This document shows, one piece after another, positions 23,841 through 32,161 of a DNA stretch of 36,850 nt. The notes under the pieces were generated by a model. That model was given only the letters and a program-made list of their open reading frames with translations. It made no database searches and was not told the DNA's origin. Made by a program: the position numbers and the translations under genes. How positions within the stretch are numbered: the first letter of the stretch is position 1; every line of letters starts with the position of its first letter. This DNA comes from Flavobacteriales bacterium (GTDB taxonomy: Bacteria > Bacteroidota > Bacteroidia > Flavobacteriales_D > Crocinitomicaceae), in NCBI GenBank assembly GCA_009885545.1, contig VFKM01000129.1:1-36850 (forward strand). The letters run 5' to 3'.

Positions 23841-24725
23841 TTACTTTTTACTAATAATATTATTCGTCTCCACAGTAATTCGAGAGCGTAAAGATTCTGA
23901 AACAGGACACAATGGTAAACGCATATTTTCTGACATTATTCCTAATGCATCAAGTGCCACTTTTACACCGCCAGGATTTCCTTCTTCGAAAAACATTTTG
24001 GTTATTGGTAATAATTCATAATGTCCTTTTCTAGCATTTACGTAATCTCCAGCTAATGAATCAGTCACCATTTTAGAAAATTGATTTGGAAAAGCATTCG
24101 CAACGACAGAAATAACACCGTCAGCACCTGCAGCAATTAAAGGTAAAGTTATTGCATCATCACCACTTAAAATACCAAATCCTTCTGGTCGAAATTGAAT
24201 CAATTCCATAATCTGCTCCATGCTTCCAGAAGCTTCTTTCATCGCAACAATGTTGCTTATTTTAGCAAGTTCAAGCGTTGTGGCAGCCGTCATATTTGAA
24301 CCAGTTCTACCAGGTACATTGTATAAAATAATTGGCAAATTCGTACAAGAAGAAATGTATTTATAATGTTCAAATATCCCGTTTTGAATTGGTTTGTTGT
24401 AATATGGACTTACAGAAAGAATTCCATCTACACCAGCAGGAATTTTTTTAAACAACTCTCCTATTTCGATCGTATTACTTCCCCCACAACCATAAACGAC
24501 TTTTAATTGTCCTTTATTCTCATCGATCACAGTAGCTAAAATTTCCATTTTTTCTGCTTGACTTAACGTTGGAGACTCGCCTGTAGTCCCTTGAACGACT
24601 AAGAAGTCAATTCCACCATCAATTTGATAGCGGACTAATTTTTTAAGCGCTTCAAAATCAATGGATTTATCCTGTTTAAATGGAGTAACTAGTGCAACTC
24701 CAGAGCCTATAAATGGATTATTCAT
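23841..24725 (-). CDS. dapA: 4-hydroxy-tetrahydrodipicolinate synthase
   Basis: DapA condenses pyruvate and aspartate semialdehyde in the diaminopimelate/lysine pathway. ATG 24725 gives 294 residues, the family size; an earlier in-frame ATG (24758) would overlap the upstream gene. Key residues are GTTGES (46-51, Thr pair), Y135 in LYNVPGRTG (134-142), and the Schiff-base lysine K163 in VAMKEASG (160-167). SGDD near 198 is also present. It starts one base after the upstream unknown gene stops. In most Bacteroidota it provides meso-DAP for peptidoglycan. Confidence 0.96.
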   Translation of the reverse strand: MNNPFIGSGVALVTPFKQDKSIDFEALKKLVRYQIDGGIDFLVVQGTTGESPTLSQAEKMEILATVIDENKGQLKVVYGCGGSNTIEIGELFKKIPAGVDGILSVSPYYNKPIQNGIFEHYKYISSCTNLPIILYNVPGRTGSNMTAATTLELAKISNIVAMKEASGSMEQIMELIQFRPEGFGILSGDDAITLPLIAAGADGVISVVANAFPNQFSKMVTDSLAGDYVNARKGHYELLPITKMFFEEGNPGGVKVALDALGIMSENMRLPLCPVSESLRSRITVETNNIISKK

Positions 24726-24726
24726 A

Positions 24727-25197
24727 TTAAGAAATTTTTTCGAGTATATTTTGTGCAAAGTTAACTATTTCTGATGGGTTATTCGAATTGCAATTTACTT
24801 GGATTGAGAAAAAATCAAAAGAAGTATTCACTCCAATTTTCCAATTAGCGCGCAGAGGAGAAAGTATTTTTGCTATTTTTTTATCTTCCACTTCCAGCCA
24901 TAGGAGCGCATCATATTTTTCTGATAGAATTGTTTTAAGGTATTCATCTTTAATTTTTCCTAAAAAATTCATGTCTTTTGGAGATAGAAAATGAATCAAT
25001 ACATGTGGTTTAAATGTTTCCTTTTTCAACGTTTCTGGAATTACCACTATCAATTTCACTTCCTTGACATTACTCTTATTCAATAATAGATCAAATGCTG
25101 AACGATAGGCTTTATAGTTTGCTTCATCTCCGTATGGAAATACAACAACTAATTTTTTCATTCCCAACCAAAAATTCGGTTTATCTGTCATCTTCAT
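24727..25197 (-). CDS. Conserved hypothetical protein between ligA and dapA (DUF6913-like)
   Basis: A 156-residue cytoplasmic protein with no signal or membrane segment. The sequence alternates beta and alpha elements (KKLVVVFPYGDEANYKAYRS; VKEVKLIVVIPE; KYDALLWLEVEDKKIAKILS; NWKIGVNT), which suggests a Rossmann-like fold of the kind seen in glycosyltransferase-B or GT9 halves. I believe it belongs to a Bacteroidota family (DUF6913) often lying between ligA and dapA, but I recall this only weakly. No catalytic motif is visible. It starts directly after ligA and stops one base before dapA, so it is co-transcribed with both. Confidence 0.7.
   Translation of the reverse strand: MKMTDKPNFWLGMKKLVVVFPYGDEANYKAYRSAFDLLLNKSNVKEVKLIVVIPETLKKETFKPHVLIHFLSPKDMNFLGKIKDEYLKTILSEKYDALLWLEVEDKKIAKILSPLRANWKIGVNTSFDFFSIQVNCNSNNPSEIVNFAQNILEKIS
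24756..24763 (-). promoter_or_regulatory. Possible internal -7 box for dapA
   Basis: The minus strand reads TAACTTTG, as in front of rpmE2 and the WG-repeat gene, 30 bases before the dapA ATG and inside the end of the upstream gene. It could give dapA separate transcription, but no -33 element is seen. Confidence 0.25.
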
Positions 25198-27207
25198 TTA
25201 ATTAAATAATTGAATAAATTCATCTTCGGTTAATATTGTTATTCCGAGGCTCGAAGCTTTCTTTAATTTTGCTGGTCCCATATTTTCACCCGCAATAACA
25301 TAATCTGTTTTTGAAGAAATAGACGAGACATTTTTCCCACCATTATTCTCTATTACCTCTTTAATTTCATCACGAGAAAAAGAATTGAAAACACCTGAAA
25401 CGACGAAAGATTTGCCATCTAATTTATTGGTCGCACCCTCTTTTTCTTTTATTTCAAATTGTAATCCAGCACTGATTAATTTTTCGATCAGGAGACGGCT
25501 TTCGTTATTGGAAAAATAATTTTGTACTGAAATGGCAATCTTATCTCCAATTTCATCCACATTTATCAATTCTTCAATACTCGCTACTTTGATATTTTCT
25601 ATTGTTTTAAAATGTTTCGCTAATTTCTTAGCAACCGTTTCACCAACAAAACGAATTCCAAGTGCAAATAAAACTCGTTCGAACGGAACAGTTTTGGACA
25701 CTTCTATACCACTTATAATATTATTCGCTGACTTATCGGCTATCCTTTCCAATTCTACCAATTGATGAAAGGTCAATTCGTATAAATCAGCTATCGTTTT
25801 AACAAGCCCTTTTGCATATAACAAATCGACTGTCTCGGCACCCAGGCCATCAATGTTCATTGCTTTTCGCCCGATAAAATGCTCAATTTTCCCTTTCATT
25901 TGAGGAGGACAAAACAACTCATTCGGACAATAATGTTGTACTTCTCCTTCTTTACGAACTAAAGCAGTATTGCATTCAGGACAATTCTCAATGAACTTTA
26001 CTATTGGAGAAGATTGATTTCTTTTCTCCGTATTGACTCCAACTATCTTTGGAATAATTTCCCCGCCTTTTTCAACATAGACAAAATCACCTTCGTGTAA
26101 ATTCAATTTTTCTATTTGATCTGAATTATGCAATGATGCCCTTTTAACAGAAGTACCGCCAAGTTGAACGGTCAGTAAATTAGCCACTGGAGTAATCGCC
26201 CCAGTTCGTCCTACTTGAAATGTTATTGATTCTAACTTCGTTTCTACGCGTTCAGTTTTAAACTTATATGCAATTGCCCATCTAGGTGATTTTGACGTAA
26301 AACCGAGTGATTTTTGCTGTGAATAGTTATTTACTTTTATTACAACTCCATCAATTTCAAAGGGAAGATTGTTTCGTTCCTTGTCCCAAAAATGAATGTA
26401 ATTCATAATACCATCAATGGAAGTTACTTTTTCTATGAATCGATTTTTAACTAATGGAACTTTAAATCCCCATTCACCTGCTTTCTCGACAGATTCAAAA
26501 TGCCCTTCGATAATCGAATCATTTCCATAAACGCCATATAAATAGCAGTCCAAAGAACGGTCAGCCACTATTTTTGAATCTTTCATTTTCAGTGTCCCTG
26601 ATGCTGTATTCCTTGGATTTGCGAATAACGGTTCATCGCTCTCCTCTCGCTCAGCATTTAATTTTTGAAAGCTTTCTAAAGGCATAAAAATCTCTCCTCT
26701 AATTTCAAAATCAGCTGGAAAATTGCCTTTTAACGATAATGGAATCGTTTTAATTGTTTTGACATTGATTGTCACATCCTCTCCTTGATTTCCATCTCCA
26801 CGGGTAACAGCTCTTAAAAGAAATCCATTTTTATACCGAATTCCGATTGCAACACCATCATATTTTAACTCGCAAACGTATTCAATTTCGCCTTCAGCCA
26901 ATTTTTTCAATCTATTCTCCCATTCAATAATTTCTTCTTCAGAATACGTATTTGAGAGAGAAAGCATTGGGAAACGATGAACAACAGTTTCGAATTTCTT
27001 TGTAATATCGCCTCCAACTCTTTTTGTGGGGCTGTAATCAAAGGCAAACTCAGGAAATTGAATTTCAAGATCTTGTAATTTTTTCAACAACAAATCAAAA
27101 TCATAATCCGAAATAATTGACTTATTCTCCACATAATACAGGTGATTATGCTTATTAATCTCTTCAGACAACTTTAGAATTTCTTCTTGAGCTTCACTAT
27201 TGTTCAT
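25198..27207 (-). CDS. ligA: NAD-dependent DNA ligase LigA
   Basis: This 669-residue enzyme seals nicks in replication and repair. Domain Ia is at the N-terminus (HNHLYYV). The adenylation lysine K115 is in CELKYDGVA, followed by TRGDGNQGEDVT, FEIRGEIFMP and the OB fold. A four-cysteine zinc finger starts at CPECNTALV and ends at CPNELFCPPQ. Then come helix-hairpin-helix repeats (FIGRKAMNIDGLG, VLFALGIRFVGETVA) and a BRCT domain at ~590-669 (LDGKSFVVSGVFNSFSRDEI). The length is normal. It follows prmC by 9 bases. Confidence 0.97.
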   Translation of the reverse strand: MNNSEAQEEILKLSEEINKHNHLYYVENKSIISDYDFDLLLKKLQDLEIQFPEFAFDYSPTKRVGGDITKKFETVVHRFPMLSLSNTYSEEEIIEWENRLKKLAEGEIEYVCELKYDGVAIGIRYKNGFLLRAVTRGDGNQGEDVTINVKTIKTIPLSLKGNFPADFEIRGEIFMPLESFQKLNAEREESDEPLFANPRNTASGTLKMKDSKIVADRSLDCYLYGVYGNDSIIEGHFESVEKAGEWGFKVPLVKNRFIEKVTSIDGIMNYIHFWDKERNNLPFEIDGVVIKVNNYSQQKSLGFTSKSPRWAIAYKFKTERVETKLESITFQVGRTGAITPVANLLTVQLGGTSVKRASLHNSDQIEKLNLHEGDFVYVEKGGEIIPKIVGVNTEKRNQSSPIVKFIENCPECNTALVRKEGEVQHYCPNELFCPPQMKGKIEHFIGRKAMNIDGLGAETVDLLYAKGLVKTIADLYELTFHQLVELERIADKSANNIISGIEVSKTVPFERVLFALGIRFVGETVAKKLAKHFKTIENIKVASIEELINVDEIGDKIAISVQNYFSNNESRLLIEKLISAGLQFEIKEKEGATNKLDGKSFVVSGVFNSFSRDEIKEVIENNGGKNVSSISSKTDYVIAGENMGPAKLKKASSLGITILTEDEFIQLFN

Positions 27208-27216
27208 GCCGTGAAG

Positions 27217-28092
27217 TTACGGCTTTTGTCCCTTTAACATTCTATCCTTACCCTGTAAATCTTTCCTCAATTGGATGTTAACAAATCCCAACTCTTTCAT
27301 TATGCATATCGTTTCTTCAGCGAATCTTTCATGAATTTCAAAAAACATTGCCCCCCCAGGCTTCAAATAAACCAAGGCATTTTCACTTATTTTTCGATAA
27401 AAAATCAAAGGATCAGTATTTTCTACGAACAAGGCCATATGAGGTTCAAATTCTAATACATTAGCAGCCATTTCTAATTGATCAGAATACGGAATATATG
27501 GGGGATTTGATACCCAACAATCAAATGAATTTTCTTGTATTGAATCCAGTGAGTCATTGCTAATAGCATCTGAATTTACCAATTCAATTTCCAAATTAAG
27601 AGCTTTAGCGTTGGTATCAGCTAAATTCAATGCATCTTGCGAAAAATCAGTAGCCAGTATCGATGCGTTCTTGAAATGTGATTTCATTGCCAATGCTATA
27701 CAACCAGAACCAGTGCAAATGTCAGCAATTTGGATTGAATCAGAAACGTCATATTCATCTGTAACCCATTTAACCAATTCTTCTGTTTCTGGACGTGGAA
27801 TTAAAGCACGTGCATCTGTTATTAATTCCAACCCAAAGAATTCTGTTGTACCTATAATATATTGAAAAGGCTCATTGTTTAACAATCGTTTTACAATGCT
27901 TCTGAAAAACAATAAATCTGATTCAGAAAGTAATTTATCATCACATAACAAATACTCAGTTCTAGTAATATTCAATCTTTGAATAATTGCTTCTTTGAGC
28001 ATTAGATTTAATTCACTTTCCGAAAACTGACTGTTTAGTCGACTTTTGAAATAACCTTTTAAAGCTTGAATTGTATTTGTTTGAACGAACAC
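27217..28092 (-). CDS. prmC: Release factor glutamine methyltransferase PrmC
   Basis: PrmC methylates the Gln of the GGQ motif in release factors RF1 and RF2 to keep termination efficient. Seen in the 291-residue sequence are the N-terminal helical domain, FQYIIGTTEFFG (76-87), LIPRPETEELV (97-107), the S-adenosylmethionine motif DICTGSGCIAL (124-134) and the catalytic NPPYIP (196-201). All family motifs are present. The start is GTG 28092. Confidence 0.95.
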   Translation of the reverse strand: MFVQTNTIQALKGYFKSRLNSQFSESELNLMLKEAIIQRLNITRTEYLLCDDKLLSESDLLFFRSIVKRLLNNEPFQYIIGTTEFFGLELITDARALIPRPETEELVKWVTDEYDVSDSIQIADICTGSGCIALAMKSHFKNASILATDFSQDALNLADTNAKALNLEIELVNSDAISNDSLDSIQENSFDCWVSNPPYIPYSDQLEMAANVLEFEPHMALFVENTDPLIFYRKISENALVYLKPGGAMFFEIHERFAEETICIMKELGFVNIQLRKDLQGKDRMLKGQKP

Positions 28093-28148
28093 TTTTTTTT
28101 GTCAAAGATACTCGAATCAATAAAAATGGGCTTGATTAACGCTGTAAA

Positions 28149-28634
28149 TTATTTCAACTCTTTTTGCATCCATATCTGACATGCGAAATGCCCAGAATCA
28201 CCCAACGGTTCTTTCAATAATTGAAAACCACATCTTTCGTAAATGCTCACAGCTTTATCTAATTCTGGCAATGTTTCCAAATAAAGTTTGTCATACCCCA
28301 TTTTTACTGCTGAATCAAAACAAATTTCCATCAATTGATATCCAACCTTTTGTCCCTGATATGCTGATGATACATATAATTTGACCATTTCAGCATATCC
28401 TTTTGGCAAACCTCTTGTCGGAAAAATACCACAACCACCAATAATTTCATTGTCATTCTTTGCAATCCAATAGATACTCCCTTCGGTTTGAAAAAGTTGA
28501 AACATAGCATCAGTAGTCGGATCAGTATAAACTGTCCCAGGCTTATTTAGCCCATGTTCTTTTAGTACAGAGCGAATGATGTCTGCAATATGAATATTGT
28601 CTTCAAAACAAATCTGTTGGAAACTTAGATTCAT
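28149..28634 (-). CDS. GNAT family N-acetyltransferase
   Basis: A 161-residue GNAT protein. Acetyl-CoA-binding motif A is seen in VKLYVSSAYQGQKVGYQLME (Q/R-x-x-G-x-G/A type: QGQKVG). A β-bulge region IIGGCGIFP lies before it and the C-terminal GFQLL after SIYERC. Substrate unknown; small molecules or protein N-termini are common. It begins 11 bases after the beta-barrel gene, so it is probably the last gene of that transcript. Confidence 0.88.
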   Translation of the reverse strand: MNLSFQQICFEDNIHIADIIRSVLKEHGLNKPGTVYTDPTTDAMFQLFQTEGSIYWIAKNDNEIIGGCGIFPTRGLPKGYAEMVKLYVSSAYQGQKVGYQLMEICFDSAVKMGYDKLYLETLPELDKAVSIYERCGFQLLKEPLGDSGHFACQIWMQKELK

Positions 28635-28645
28635 TTGATTGCTTA

Positions 28646-29287
28646 CTAACGTTTAGATTTGAAATAATGCGTATATCCAAATCCAACTATTAAGAATGAG
28701 GAAATTTTGTTAAAATCACTAGGATCATAGCCACCCAATGATTGCAACCCAATTAAATCAGGTCGAAATCCAAATCCTTGGAATGCATAAGAAACGATAA
28801 GACGATAAGATGACTGCTCATCAGCTGTCAAAATCAAACTGACTGATGGTTCCAAATACGTTGAATTTACTATTCTAGGATTTACACCAATGGAATCATT
28901 TCTATCAGACACAAAATAATTTTGCGTATAGCCGAATTTCAATCCTATTTCAGTTGCAAAGTGATCGGTATGGAATTTTTCCCAACCTGCTTTCAAAAAA
29001 ATACCTCCTGTGTGCATTCCTCCATAAGTTGGATCAGAAACTTTAAATTCATTAATTGCGAAATAAGAGTATTTAATCCCTAATCCCACAACAAATTGAC
29101 TGTTAATTTTATACTGGTAATAGGGTGCAACATTTACCAACCCTTGCATGATATCTTTAAATGGTTCATTGACTAAACTATTTGGCAAGCCAAGCTCAAT
29201 ATTAAATGTATGCTTCGGATCAATAACTTGTGCTTTCGACGAAAAGATCGAAAATAAAATAACTAATATTAGAATATATTTTACCAT
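28646..29287 (-). CDS. Predicted outer-membrane beta-barrel protein
   Basis: A 213-residue protein with a signal peptide (VKYILILVILFSIFSSKAQ). The mature part has short alternating amphipathic strands with aromatic ends (APYYQYKINSQFVVGLGIKY; AGWEKFHTDHFATEIGLKFG; LIVGFGYTHYFKSKR), typical of small eight-stranded barrels of the PorT/OmpA-like type. The function is unknown. It follows the MutS-like gene on the same strand, with a hairpin in the gap. Confidence 0.75.
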   Translation of the reverse strand: MVKYILILVILFSIFSSKAQVIDPKHTFNIELGLPNSLVNEPFKDIMQGLVNVAPYYQYKINSQFVVGLGIKYSYFAINEFKVSDPTYGGMHTGGIFLKAGWEKFHTDHFATEIGLKFGYTQNYFVSDRNDSIGVNPRIVNSTYLEPSVSLILTADEQSSYRLIVSYAFQGFGFRPDLIGLQSLGGYDPSDFNKISSFLIVGFGYTHYFKSKR

Positions 29288-29319
29288 GTGAATACAACGT
29301 GAAATTAATGAAAAAATTG

Positions 29320-29349
29320 AAAGTGAGAAAAGTTAACCTGTCTCACTTT
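29320..29349 (-). terminator. Hairpin after the MutS-like gene
   Basis: AAAGTGAGA (9 bp) pairs perfectly with TCTCACTTT around a 12-base loop, just after the stop codon. On the minus strand the T run begins only after CAA, so termination may be partial and let through some transcript to the beta-barrel gene. Confidence 0.55.
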
Positions 29350-29350
29350 T

Positions 29351-31114
29351 TTAATCTACTAATTTCATTTGCTTCAACAGAAACGATGCGTTCATGTTTT
29401 GGCAGATTCCAGGTCTAATTTTATAATCAAAGGAAAGGTTTTCACCTGTTATCGTTGAGTCGAAAAACATATTTTTAAACGCCAAACTATCATTTGATAA
29501 ATTACACAAAGACAGATCATGTGTAGCAATAATACCTTTTGCGTTCAAGTTCTTTAACTTCTGAAGAAATTTAGCTGAACCTATTTCTTTATCCTTAGAA
29601 TTGGTTCCTTTCAAGATTTCATCCAAAATAATGAATACGTTCTCCCCTTTTTCAATTGCATCCATGATAAATCTAAGCCGTGTTAATTCAGCATGGAAAT
29701 AAGAACTTTCGACTGTCAAATCATCTGAAGTTCTCATGCTTGAATACAATTTTAATTTAACGATATTACATGATTCAGCAAGAACTGGGAAACCTGCATT
29801 TGCACATATATTTGCAAGTCCCAAACTTCTTAAATAGGTGCTTTTACCAGCCATGTTTGGACCTGTTATTATCATAAAATTCTCCTTATTTTCAAGAATA
29901 ACATCGTTAACAATTCTTTTTTCTTTGAGCACAAATGGATGTCCCAATCCAACAATTTTCATTTCTTGAGTCTGATTGAATTTTGCAAAAATTGTTTCCG
30001 GAAAATTGATCATATAAATCGCACCTGAAATCCATACTTCCAATTGAGCCAATTGTGATTCCCAAGTAGCTAATTGATTTTCATTTTCAGTTCGCCATTT
30101 TTCCCATTGGAATAACACTTGATAATCCCATCCCAAAAAGAAATTCAAAGCTGTTCCAACGATTAAATTCATTCTTACGTCCATTCTAGCTTGAATTTTC
30201 TCAAGTTGATTCAATGATGCTAATAAGTTTTCTTGATCGGAAAAAAGCGATTCTCGTGTTTTATTTAACTTCTCAGAATGAATCTCCACTTTACTATATA
30301 ATAGTAATTGTCTCTGAAACATTTTAACTTGATTCGAATATGACGTAACATTTGTAGTAACCTTATTGGCAACTTTCAAATTTCTGCCTATAAGTATAAA
30401 AACAATCAAAATATACACTCCAAAGAATGAATTAGAGACAATTTCAAATGAAAAAAGGAGCGTTATCGTAATAGAGGAAATAGGAATCAAAATTCTTAAC
30501 ACCCTAGAGACCAAACCTTCACTAGCTTTTATTTCCTTTATAGAATGAAACTCTTTTTCTATATTTTCCGATTTAAAAATCTTTCCTTCAACTAAAAATT
30601 CCTGACACCAATTTGGTTGAGAAGTTAAATCCAAAATTGCTTCATTTGTTAAATCAACGAATTCACTACCTTCCATTAATTGACTGGCTAACAAGTCTGA
30701 TCCTTTCTTTGAAACAGTTCTATTTATCAATTGAAAAAAACTCTTTTTTCCAAAAATGTCCAAATCAAAAGAAAATGGATGATTAGCATTTCTGTATTCA
30801 TTACCATCATTAAAACTTGACCAATTTCCATTCAAAACAGCCAATTCTAATTCATTGGCTTCAATTAAAAGCTTGAATTTGTCTCTTACGTACTTAGCAT
30901 TAACCGAGAGATGGACCAAAAACAAAAAAAGAACTAAAAAGAAGAGTACGGGAATCAAAACTGTAACGTTTCCCCAGAAAAAATATCCAGATAATAAACC
31001 ACAAACAAAAGCTGCTAAACGCAAAGACCCAATTAACTGATAATGCCTTTTCGCTTGAATATATTCTAATTGATTATCTTTAATTCTTTGCTCGTAATAT
31101 GTTCGGTTGTCCAA
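29351..31114 (-). CDS. Membrane-anchored MutS-like ATPase
   Basis: A 587-residue protein in which only the MutS core and ATPase domains remain. Walker A GPNMAGKST is at 418-426, Walker B FIILDEILKGT at 494-504, and H532 in ATHD. Four hydrophobic segments (~30-46, 50-70, 205-223 and 230-245) suggest two hairpins in the inner membrane. The mismatch-binding N-terminal domain of MutS (F-x-E) is absent. Such membrane MutS homologues are common in Bacteroidota and their role is unknown; mismatch repair is unlikely. The start is TTG 31114 (no ATG nearby, in-frame stop upstream). The first helix of the ATPase core (ALNFFLGWD) is family-typical. Confidence 0.83.
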   Translation of the reverse strand: MDNRTYYEQRIKDNQLEYIQAKRHYQLIGSLRLAAFVCGLLSGYFFWGNVTVLIPVLFFLVLFLFLVHLSVNAKYVRDKFKLLIEANELELAVLNGNWSSFNDGNEYRNANHPFSFDLDIFGKKSFFQLINRTVSKKGSDLLASQLMEGSEFVDLTNEAILDLTSQPNWCQEFLVEGKIFKSENIEKEFHSIKEIKASEGLVSRVLRILIPISSITITLLFSFEIVSNSFFGVYILIVFILIGRNLKVANKVTTNVTSYSNQVKMFQRQLLLYSKVEIHSEKLNKTRESLFSDQENLLASLNQLEKIQARMDVRMNLIVGTALNFFLGWDYQVLFQWEKWRTENENQLATWESQLAQLEVWISGAIYMINFPETIFAKFNQTQEMKIVGLGHPFVLKEKRIVNDVILENKENFMIITGPNMAGKSTYLRSLGLANICANAGFPVLAESCNIVKLKLYSSMRTSDDLTVESSYFHAELTRLRFIMDAIEKGENVFIILDEILKGTNSKDKEIGSAKFLQKLKNLNAKGIIATHDLSLCNLSNDSLAFKNMFFDSTITGENLSFDYKIRPGICQNMNASFLLKQMKLVD

Positions 31115-31216
31115 AATAATAATTTTATTTCGGTAAATTTAATTAGAAATCATTCATTTAATCTTAAGTTTCAAATGCAATTCATAACAAACCATAAATT
31201 TCACTAATTTTAAGTC

Positions 31217-32137
31217 GTGAACGGAAAAATAGACAGATTAAAATTAGCCCATTTCGGAAATCTTGAACTTCTTGCCAAACAAGTTGTTGAAGGATTTATA
31301 ACAGGTTTGCATAAAAGTCCCTTTCATGGGTTTTCTGTTGAATTTGCAGAACATCGTTTGTACAACAAAGGAGAATCAACACGACATATTGATTGGAAAT
31401 TATTTGCGAGAAGTGGAAAATTATTTACTAAAAAATATGAAGAAGAAACGAATCTTCGTTGTCAAATAGTTATCGATTGTTCAAGTTCTATGCTCTTTCC
31501 AAAAGATGCTGAATTGAATAAATTTGAATTTTCTGTTTATGCTGCGGCTTCATTAATTGAGCTTTTAAAACGTCAAAGAGATGCTGTTGGACTTTCTTTG
31601 TTTAACGAAAAACTTGAATTGCACACAGCTGCAAAATCATCCATGACTCATCACCGATATCTTTATAGTGAGTTAGAAAAAAGGATGACAAACTATTCTG
31701 AATCAACCAGAAAAGACACAAATGCTATCCAGGCAATTCACGATGTTGCCGAACTTTGTCATCAAAGGAGTTTAGTTGTTATTTTTTCTGATCTATTAGA
31801 TGACCCAGAAAAATTGGACGAACTATTTCAAGCTTTACAGCACTTAAAACATAATAAACATGAAGTCATCTTATTTCATGTTGTGAATCAAAATTTAGAA
31901 GTTGACTTTAATTTAGAGAACAGACCATACAATTTGGTTGATATGGAAACTGGTGAAAATTTGAAATTGCAACCAGCAGAAATAAAGGAATTTTATGTTG
32001 ATTCTATCTCAAAATATTTTAATGAATTAAAAATGCGCTGTGCAAATTATCAAATTGATTTTATGCCTGCAGACATTGACAAAGGTGTGGATCAAGTTCT
32101 TCTGCAATACATGTTAAAGCGACAAAAATTGTTTTAA
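31217..32137 (+). CDS. DUF58 domain-containing protein
   Basis: A 306-residue cytoplasmic protein of the DUF58 family. GESTRHIDWKLFARSG is the typical start of the DUF58 region (~52-67), followed by a von Willebrand A-like fold with a metal-site motif DCSSS (87-91) and DLLDDPEKL. DUF58 proteins are usually paired with a MoxR AAA+ ATPase and vWA proteins (the MoxR-DUF58 system, linked to chaperone and metal-insertion roles). None of these partners lie next to it here. The start is GTG 31217; no ATG is near. It reads away from the MutS-like gene. Confidence 0.88.
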   Translation: MNGKIDRLKLAHFGNLELLAKQVVEGFITGLHKSPFHGFSVEFAEHRLYNKGESTRHIDWKLFARSGKLFTKKYEEETNLRCQIVIDCSSSMLFPKDAELNKFEFSVYAAASLIELLKRQRDAVGLSLFNEKLELHTAAKSSMTHHRYLYSELEKRMTNYSESTRKDTNAIQAIHDVAELCHQRSLVVIFSDLLDDPEKLDELFQALQHLKHNKHEVILFHVVNQNLEVDFNLENRPYNLVDMETGENLKLQPAEIKEFYVDSISKYFNELKMRCANYQIDFMPADIDKGVDQVLLQYMLKRQKLF

Positions 32138-32161
32138 CCTTTAACGAATCTGTTCATTTCT

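Noticed and set aside
29320-29349. Inverted repeat as an insertion-sequence end or attachment site
   Set aside because: It is a simple stem next to a stop codon, with no target duplication or transposase gene; a terminator is the plain explanation.
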